A stretch of DNA of 64,000 nt from NCBI RefSeq assembly GCF_022179805.1, contig NZ_BPUO01000017.1, forward strand, positions 1-64,000. Reading direction: 5' to 3'. Position 1 is the first letter of the stretch. The number at the start of each line of letters is the position of its first letter. Source of the DNA: Cupriavidus pauculus. Its GTDB lineage: Bacteria > Pseudomonadota > Gammaproteobacteria > Burkholderiales > Burkholderiaceae. Under the pieces are notes generated by a model. That model did not search any database, was not told the origin of the DNA, and saw nothing but the letters and a program-made list of their open reading frames with translations. The translations under genes were made by a program, and so were the position numbers. Positions 59,094 to 64,000 of this stretch are shown in pieces.

Positions 59094-60083
59094 ATGAACG
59101 GCAATCGTAGGCATGGATTGGGCGTCATGGTGGCGCTGACACTGGCATCGACGGTTTCGTCGCTGGCCTGGGCACAGGAACCGGCGGCCTGGCCAAACCG
59201 GCCGGTGCGACTGGTGGTGGCCAGCGCGGCGGCAGGCGGCACCGATGCGCTGGCACGGGTGCTTGCCGAACAGCTTGGCACCGCATTTGGCAAGCCATTC
59301 GTGGTCGAGAACAAGCCGGGTGCCAATGGCTTGATTGCCAGCGAAAACGTCGCCGCCGCCGCGCCCGACGGCTACACGCTCTTGCTTACCTATGCCGGCG
59401 CCATGGTCGTCAATCCGTCCTTGTACACGCGCGCCCCGGACCCGCTGAAGCGCTTTGAAGCCATCGCCCAGATTGGCAGCTTCGGCAACCTGCTGGTCGC
59501 TTCGCCCAAGGTGCCGGTGCATAACCTCAAGGAGTTGGTGGCCTATGCGAAGCAGCGGCCGGGTGAGATGAGCTATGGGTCGTGGGGCATGGGTTCGGGC
59601 GGCCATCTCACCATGGAGACCTTTCTGAAGAAGGCGAACATCAGCATGACCCATGCGCCCTACAAGGGCACAGCCGCCGTGGCAACCGACGTGCAAGCCG
59701 GCACGTTGCCGGTGGGGTGGGTCGATGTCAGCTCGCAGATCGGACTGGTCAAGGCCGGTCGGCTGGTTCCGCTTGCGGTCAGCGGCACCAGCCGGCTGCC
59801 GCAGTTTCCCGATGTGCCGACCATGGGCGAGCAGGGCTACCCGTTTCCGACCACCAGCTGGTATGGCTTGTTCGCGCCCGCCGGCACGCCCAAGGCATTG
59901 GTGGACCGGCTTAACCAGGAGGTGCTGCGGGCTATCGCCACCCCCGCCTTTCGTGATCGTCTGACGGCGTTGAATGTGCCGGTGTCGCCGTCACTGACGC
60001 CAGCACAGTTCCGCAAGGTGGTCGCGGACGACACGGTGGCATGGCATCACATCGCCGAGACAGCCGGCGTGAAGCCGGAGTAA
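59094..60083 (+). CDS. Bug/TctC-family periplasmic solute receptor
   Basis: This 329-residue receptor has a signal peptide (cleavage AWAQEP, about residue 27), PVRLVVASAAAGGTDALARV at the ligand site and HAPYKGTAAVATD. AGGAGG lies just before ATG 59094. It is in the middle of a hydratase-receptor-CoA-transferase operon, so its ligand is likely a carboxylic acid that the CoA-transferase activates. Confidence 0.93.
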   Translation: MNGNRRHGLGVMVALTLASTVSSLAWAQEPAAWPNRPVRLVVASAAAGGTDALARVLAEQLGTAFGKPFVVENKPGANGLIASENVAAAAPDGYTLLLTYAGAMVVNPSLYTRAPDPLKRFEAIAQIGSFGNLLVASPKVPVHNLKELVAYAKQRPGEMSYGSWGMGSGGHLTMETFLKKANISMTHAPYKGTAAVATDVQAGTLPVGWVDVSSQIGLVKAGRLVPLAVSGTSRLPQFPDVPTMGEQGYPFPTTSWYGLFAPAGTPKALVDRLNQEVLRAIATPAFRDRLTALNVPVSPSLTPAQFRKVVADDTVAWHHIAETAGVKPE

Positions 60084-60107
60084 GTACAAAAAGGGACGCG
60101 AACAACG

Positions 60108-61274
60108 ATGCAAACTTTGGAAACTGGTGGTCAGGAGCCTGCCGCGCTGGCGGGTCTGCGCGTGATCGACTTTGGCCAGTTCATTGCGGCGCCATCCGCC
60201 GGGCAAATCCTGGCCGACCTTGGGGCGGACGTGATCAAGGTAGAGCCGCCGGGTGGCGATGCAAGCCGCCGCTCCGGTTGGCAGTTGGATGAGTGCGGAC
60301 CGATGTTCTCGGCCTACAACCGTGGAAAGCGCTCTATCGTGCTCGATCTGCGTGATGCCGAGGATCGTGGCGTAGCACTGGCGCTCGTGCAAGGCGCGGA
60401 TGTTCTGCTGCAGAACGCACGCCCAGGCGTGATGGAAAAGTACGGGCTCGGCGCCAGCCAGTTGCGTGAGCAGTTTCCCAAACTGATCTACGCATCGGTG
60501 AACGGCTTCGGGCACAGCGGCCCGGCAGCTTCCCGGCCCGGACTCGATATCGCGGCGCAGGCGGAAAGCGGCATGATGAGCATGAATGGCGACGCGCACG
60601 CAGATCCCACGCGGGTCGGCTTCACGATCGTCGACGTCCTGGCCGGCCGAACCTTGGCGACCGGCGTGCTGGCTGCATTGGTGCGGCGTAGCGTGAGCGG
60701 GCAGGGCGCACATGTCATGGTGTCGCTGATCGACGTGGCATCCGACGCCCTGAGCCAGCAGTGGGCCGAACACCAGCTCTACGACACCCTGCCGTCGCGG
60801 TGTGGCAACGGGCAACCGGCACTGGCGCCAGCGGCCGACGTGATTGGTACCGAGGAAGGCAAGATCGTGCTGTCGGCCTATCTGCAGGAGCACTTCGCGC
60901 GGTTGTGCCAGTGCATCGGAAAGCCGGAGCTTGCCCAGGACCCGCGCTTCCGCGACAACGCCGCGCGTGTGGCGAACCGGACGGCTTTGCGGCAGGTGCT
61001 GGCCGACGCGCTGTCGACGATGAGTGCCGAGCAGGCGTGTGTCTTGCTGAATGAGGCTGGCGTCGTCAGCGGCGTCGTGCGCGATCTGGGCGAAGCGATG
61101 CGCCATGCCGAAGCCCACACGCCGGAGCGACTGGTCAGCGTATCCAGCCCGGGAAATCGGATGCTGCGCATGCCGGCGCTGCCCGTGACGATCGGGCAGG
61201 CGTTGCGCGCCGACGCAACGCTACCTGACCTGGACCAGCACGGCGCTGCGATTCGCGCCGAGGTGTCACGATGA
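60108..61274 (+). CDS. Class III CoA-transferase (CaiB/BaiF family)
   Basis: This 388-residue enzyme has GLRVIDFGQFIAAPSAGQIL, NRGKRSIVLDLR and the catalytic Asp in PGLDIAAQAESGMM (about D145). It transfers CoA between carboxylic acids. The start ATG 60108 has AAGGGAC upstream. With the hydratase and Bug receptor it would import and activate a carboxylate, then hydrate its enoyl-CoA. Confidence 0.92.
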   Translation: MQTLETGGQEPAALAGLRVIDFGQFIAAPSAGQILADLGADVIKVEPPGGDASRRSGWQLDECGPMFSAYNRGKRSIVLDLRDAEDRGVALALVQGADVLLQNARPGVMEKYGLGASQLREQFPKLIYASVNGFGHSGPAASRPGLDIAAQAESGMMSMNGDAHADPTRVGFTIVDVLAGRTLATGVLAALVRRSVSGQGAHVMVSLIDVASDALSQQWAEHQLYDTLPSRCGNGQPALAPAADVIGTEEGKIVLSAYLQEHFARLCQCIGKPELAQDPRFRDNAARVANRTALRQVLADALSTMSAEQACVLLNEAGVVSGVVRDLGEAMRHAEAHTPERLVSVSSPGNRMLRMPALPVTIGQALRADATLPDLDQHGAAIRAEVSR

Positions 61275-61281
61275 GTGAATA

Positions 61282-61312
61282 CGCCCAACGCCAGGGCTGC
61301 CGGCGTTGGGCG
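61282..61312. repeat. Hairpin between convergent CoA-transferase and TonB receptor genes
   Basis: CGCCCAACGCC (61282-61292) pairs with GGCGTTGGGCG (61302-61312). No T run follows on either side, so it may be a Rho-independent-like stop of low strength or mRNA end protection. Confidence 0.5.
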
Positions 61313-61353
61313 TTGGGAGCGGATTGGCTCCCGATTCCTGTCGTTACCGACGC

Positions 61354-63801
61354 TCAGAACTTGTAGCTCACCGTACCCAGCACGCTGCGACGGCTGCCGA
61401 AGTAGCAGCCGGTGGCGGAAATGCACGTGCTGACGTATCGGCGGTCGAACAGGTTCGTGGCGTTGATGGCTACCTTTACCCCGCGAAGCTGCAGCGGCGA
61501 CTTGCCGAGGTCGTAGCTGAGCGCGGCATCGAAGACCGTGGCGGCCGGGATGCGGTAGACGTTCGCTGCGTCGCCGTAGGATCGGCCGATGTAGCGCACG
61601 CCGGCGCCCAGCCCGAATCCTTGCAGCGCGGTATCAAAGAACTGGTAGTACATCCACAGCGACGCCTGGTGTTGCGGCACGAAGGGCAGGGCGTTGCCTC
61701 GCGTCGTGGCGCCGCGCGCATTGGCATTGGCCTTGAGCACCTCGGTGTCGGTGTAGGCGTACGACGCCACCACGTCCAGTCCGCGCGTCAGGCTTGCCTT
61801 GCCTTCCAGTTCCACGCCGCGCACGCGCGCTTCACCGCTCTGCGTATTGAAGTTCGTGTTCAGCGGATCGGGCGTCAGGACGCTGGTTTGCCGAAGGTCG
61901 AAGGCCGACAGCGTGACAAACACGTTCACGCCTTTGGGCTGATACTTGACGCCGACTTCGGTCTGGCGGCCTTTTGTGGGATCGAACGGCGTACCGGTGC
62001 GCCCCGTGCCTGCCTGCGGCTGGAACGACGTGGCAAAGCTGGCGTACGGTGCGATGCCGCTATCGAACTGGTACACCAGGCCGGCGCGGCCGGTGAAGGC
62101 GTTGTCGCTCTGTCGCGTGCTGACCGTCCGGCCCGTTTGCGCGGTGAACGTGTCGGTATTGCTGCCTGCCCAGTCGTAGCGGCCGCTCAGCAGCAGCGTC
62201 CAGCGATCGATGGAGAGGCTGTCCTGAATGTAGCCGCCCACCTGGCGCCGGCTCTGATCGACGCGGGTACCCAGCGGCGGACGGGTCACCGGTGCACCGT
62301 AGACCGGGTTGAAGACATCGAGCGCGCGCACGGCCACGAGCTGCGATTCCTCGTAGCGCGCACCCTCATACTGGAAATCCGCGCCCAGCAGCAGGGTGTG
62401 TTGCACCGGCCCGGTCCGGAAGCTCGCTTCGGCCTGGTTGTCGATCGAGAACACGCCGCTGCGTTCGGGGAACGCCCACCCGTAGCGGTTCTCGGTGCGC
62501 AGGTCGGCATTCATGGACAGGCCCTGCACGCGCTGCGAATCGGTATCGATATAGCTGTAGCGGGCGTTCTGCCGGAACTTCCAGGTCTCGTTGGCGCGAT
62601 GCTCGAACTTGTAGCCGAACATCATCTGTTCACTTTCGTACTTGTCGTAGCCGGGTTCGCCAATGAAGCGGCTGGTCGGAATGCTGCCGTTGGGATTCGG
62701 GAGCAGGGTGCCGGCGGCCGGCAGGGCAGGCGGCGCGCCGCCGCCATCGGAGCGGATCTTCTGATACTGGGCCATCAACGTCAGCGACGTATCGGCGCTG
62801 GGCCGCCACGTGAGGCTCGGCGCCACCATCAGCCGTCGTTCGTTCAGGTAGTCGATTTCGGTATTGGTGTCGCGTGCCAGCCCTACCACGCGATACAGGA
62901 ACTTGCCGTCCTCGTCGATGGGGCCGGTCAGGTCGAAGGCACCTTGCATGCGGTCGTGGCTGCCGGTCTGCAGCACCACTTCGCGCGACGTCTGCGCCTG
63001 CGGCAGCTTGCTGACCATGTTGAGCAGGCCGCCCGGCGCACTCTGGCCGTACAGGACCGAGGCCGGCCCCTTCAGCACTTCCACGCTTTCAAGCGCATAG
63101 GGATCGATGCGGGGCTGCGAGTAGCCGCGCGCGCCGTAGGGCAGCCGCAGGCCGTCCAGATAACGCAGCGGCACAAAGCCTCGCACGGCGAGCCAGTCAT
63201 AGCGTACGTCGGTGTCGCCATACTGGTTGATTACGCCGGGCGTGTACTGCAGCGCCTGCATGACGCTCTGCACGCCTTGCTCGTCCATCTGTTCGCGCGT
63301 GACCACGTTGATGGTCTGCGGCGTGTCGATCAGCGGTGTGCTCGTCTTGGCGCCGCCCGCGCGCAGCGGCACCACGCCATCGGCAGTGGCGGTGGCTCGT
63401 GCATCCATGCTGACGGTGACCAGCGGCAGCGTGGTGGCGCTGGAATCGACCGGCGCCTGGACGATGGAGTAGGTACGCGGCCCCTTTTCGACGACGCGGA
63501 GACCGGAGCCGGCGAGCATGCGGGCCAGTGCGTCTTCGGGCGTCAGCGTGCCGCGCACGGCCGGCGCGCGAATGCCTTCGGCGAGTGCCGTGGCAAACAG
63601 GATCTGGGTGTCGGACTGGCGTGCCAGCGCGGCCAGGGCCTGGCCCAGCGGCTGCGCGGGAATGTCGATGGGACGGGCGACGCTCTGGGCAATGGCGCCA
63701 GCGGCAAGCATGGCGGTGAGCAGGGGAACCAGCGCAATGCGCGACCGCGTCGCAACCCGGGAAGCCGGTGCGCTGGACTGTGAACGAACGGTGAAAATCA
63801 C
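61354..63801 (-). CDS. TonB-dependent siderophore receptor with STN signalling domain
   Basis: This 815-residue outer-membrane receptor has a signal peptide (cleavage about AIAQSV), a STN domain (about 45-115, IDIPAQPLGQALAALARQSD, then GPRTYSIV), a plug (about 155-275) and a barrel ending VLGTVSYKF. The STN domain contacts a FecR-like anti-sigma factor; the end of such a gene lies just upstream (63903-64000). The start is GTG at 63801 with GAGGAG close by. Similar to FpvA/FhuE-type ferric-siderophore transducers. Confidence 0.93.
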   Translation of the reverse strand: MIFTVRSQSSAPASRVATRSRIALVPLLTAMLAAGAIAQSVARPIDIPAQPLGQALAALARQSDTQILFATALAEGIRAPAVRGTLTPEDALARMLAGSGLRVVEKGPRTYSIVQAPVDSSATTLPLVTVSMDARATATADGVVPLRAGGAKTSTPLIDTPQTINVVTREQMDEQGVQSVMQALQYTPGVINQYGDTDVRYDWLAVRGFVPLRYLDGLRLPYGARGYSQPRIDPYALESVEVLKGPASVLYGQSAPGGLLNMVSKLPQAQTSREVVLQTGSHDRMQGAFDLTGPIDEDGKFLYRVVGLARDTNTEIDYLNERRLMVAPSLTWRPSADTSLTLMAQYQKIRSDGGGAPPALPAAGTLLPNPNGSIPTSRFIGEPGYDKYESEQMMFGYKFEHRANETWKFRQNARYSYIDTDSQRVQGLSMNADLRTENRYGWAFPERSGVFSIDNQAEASFRTGPVQHTLLLGADFQYEGARYEESQLVAVRALDVFNPVYGAPVTRPPLGTRVDQSRRQVGGYIQDSLSIDRWTLLLSGRYDWAGSNTDTFTAQTGRTVSTRQSDNAFTGRAGLVYQFDSGIAPYASFATSFQPQAGTGRTGTPFDPTKGRQTEVGVKYQPKGVNVFVTLSAFDLRQTSVLTPDPLNTNFNTQSGEARVRGVELEGKASLTRGLDVVASYAYTDTEVLKANANARGATTRGNALPFVPQHQASLWMYYQFFDTALQGFGLGAGVRYIGRSYGDAANVYRIPAATVFDAALSYDLGKSPLQLRGVKVAINATNLFDRRYVSTCISATGCYFGSRRSVLGTVSYKF

Positions 63802-63816
63802 GAAAACTCCTCAGGG

Positions 63817-63837
63817 CAGGCCGATCGATTCGGCCTG
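63817..63837. promoter_or_regulatory. Inverted repeat in the fecR-receptor gap
   Basis: CAGGCCGA and TCGGCCTG (8-bp arms, 5-bp loop), 15 bp before the receptor start. On the transcript it would form a hairpin next to the ribosome site, so could tune translation. No T run follows. Confidence 0.4.
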
Positions 63838-63902
63838 TACATGGGAGTTGCCGTCCGGCGCCGCGTGCTTGTACACCTTCGGCGAAAAAAATTTTTAGCG
63901 GG

Positions 63903-64000
63903 CTAGCGGCTGGACAGATGCACCGTGCCGTTGGCCTCGCGGCGAACCGTCACAGGCAGGATGCCAGGCAGGAGTTGCAGGATGGCGGCCACCTGACCGC
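63903..64000 (-). CDS. FecR-family anti-sigma factor, C-terminal end only
   Basis: The minus strand from the window edge reads GQVAAILQLLPGILPVTVRR and then EANGTVHLSSR and a TAG stop at 63903-63905. This matches the FecR C-terminal domain that touches the receptor STN domain. The rest of the gene, and probably a fecI-type sigma factor, lie to the right of the window. Placed upstream of the STN receptor, as in FecIRA systems. Confidence 0.72.
   Translation of the reverse strand, partial: GQVAAILQLLPGILPVTVRREANGTVHLSSR

Noticed and set aside
61306..63783. 825-residue open frame opposite the TonB receptor
   Set aside because: Arg/His/Ala-rich shadow of a receptor gene with clear plug and barrel motifs.

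Overview
The window is chromosomal DNA from a GC-rich betaproteobacterium, most likely Cupriavidus or a close relative in the Burkholderiaceae. This is inferred from gene content: three Bug/TctC solute receptors standing alone, a catB-catC-Bug-catD cluster, two fused peroxiredoxin-glutaredoxins, Burkholderiaceae-type BON and Lrp proteins, and many LysR and TetR regulators next to short catabolic operons. No rRNA, tRNA, CRISPR array or phage was seen.

Layout. 1-2 kb: the beginning of an IS256-type element, an MFS exporter and a small secreted protein. 2-6 kb: two orphan response regulators, then a LysR gene divergent from a quinone-oxidoreductase-like gene and a nitroreductase. 6-12.5 kb: a Prx-Grx and dioxygenase pair, then a tyrosine catabolic unit (hpd, aroP, tyrB) divergent from an Lrp regulator with twin operator-like repeats. 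12.5-16.5 kb: a thioredoxin-like gene, and a nuclease-helicase fusion divergent from exonuclease III across a near-consensus LexA box. 16.5-20.5 kb: a TetR gene, a 33-residue membrane peptide and an exported protein built from 12-residue repeats with core [FY]TDGAR, downstream of two 19-bp operator-like palindromes; then FAH-family, VOC and LysR genes. 20.5-30 kb: MFS, TetR, SDR, chemoreceptor, BON protein, cupin, AraC and patatin. 30-41 kb: CoA-transferase, a cNMP-binding/TrxR-like fusion that lacks the redox CxxC, a Bug receptor, a diiron protein, a second short [FY]TDGAR protein, a hydrolase-LuxR fusion, a DUF1348 gene and an M20 peptidase. 41-49.5 kb: a second Prx-Grx followed by a disulfide reductase, a lipid membrane pair (clsB and a YbhN-like protein), a class II amidotransferase, a TetR gene, a probably frameshifted FkbM methyltransferase and an OpgC-like protein. 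49.5-54 kb: the catechol (beta-ketoadipate) branch catR/catB-catC-Bug-catD with a textbook ATAC-N7-GTAT site. 54-64 kb: a Ca2+/H+ antiporter, a FecA-like receptor, an enoyl-CoA hydratase/Bug/CoA-transferase operon, and a TonB receptor with an STN signalling domain behind the end of a fecR gene.

Regulatory links read from DNA: one palindrome (AGACAGAYCTGTCT) sits inside the promoters of both the TetR gene at 46.9 kb and the DUF1348 gene at 38.6 kb, suggesting a two-locus regulon. A second palindrome, TATCTACTRCTAGATAGAT, occurs twice upstream of the repeat-protein/TetR unit, and half of it recurs before the FAH gene. A composite REP-like element of about 120 bp occurs twice, with single hairpins elsewhere. 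The least described biology here is the exported [FY]TDGAR repeat family, with two unlinked members.
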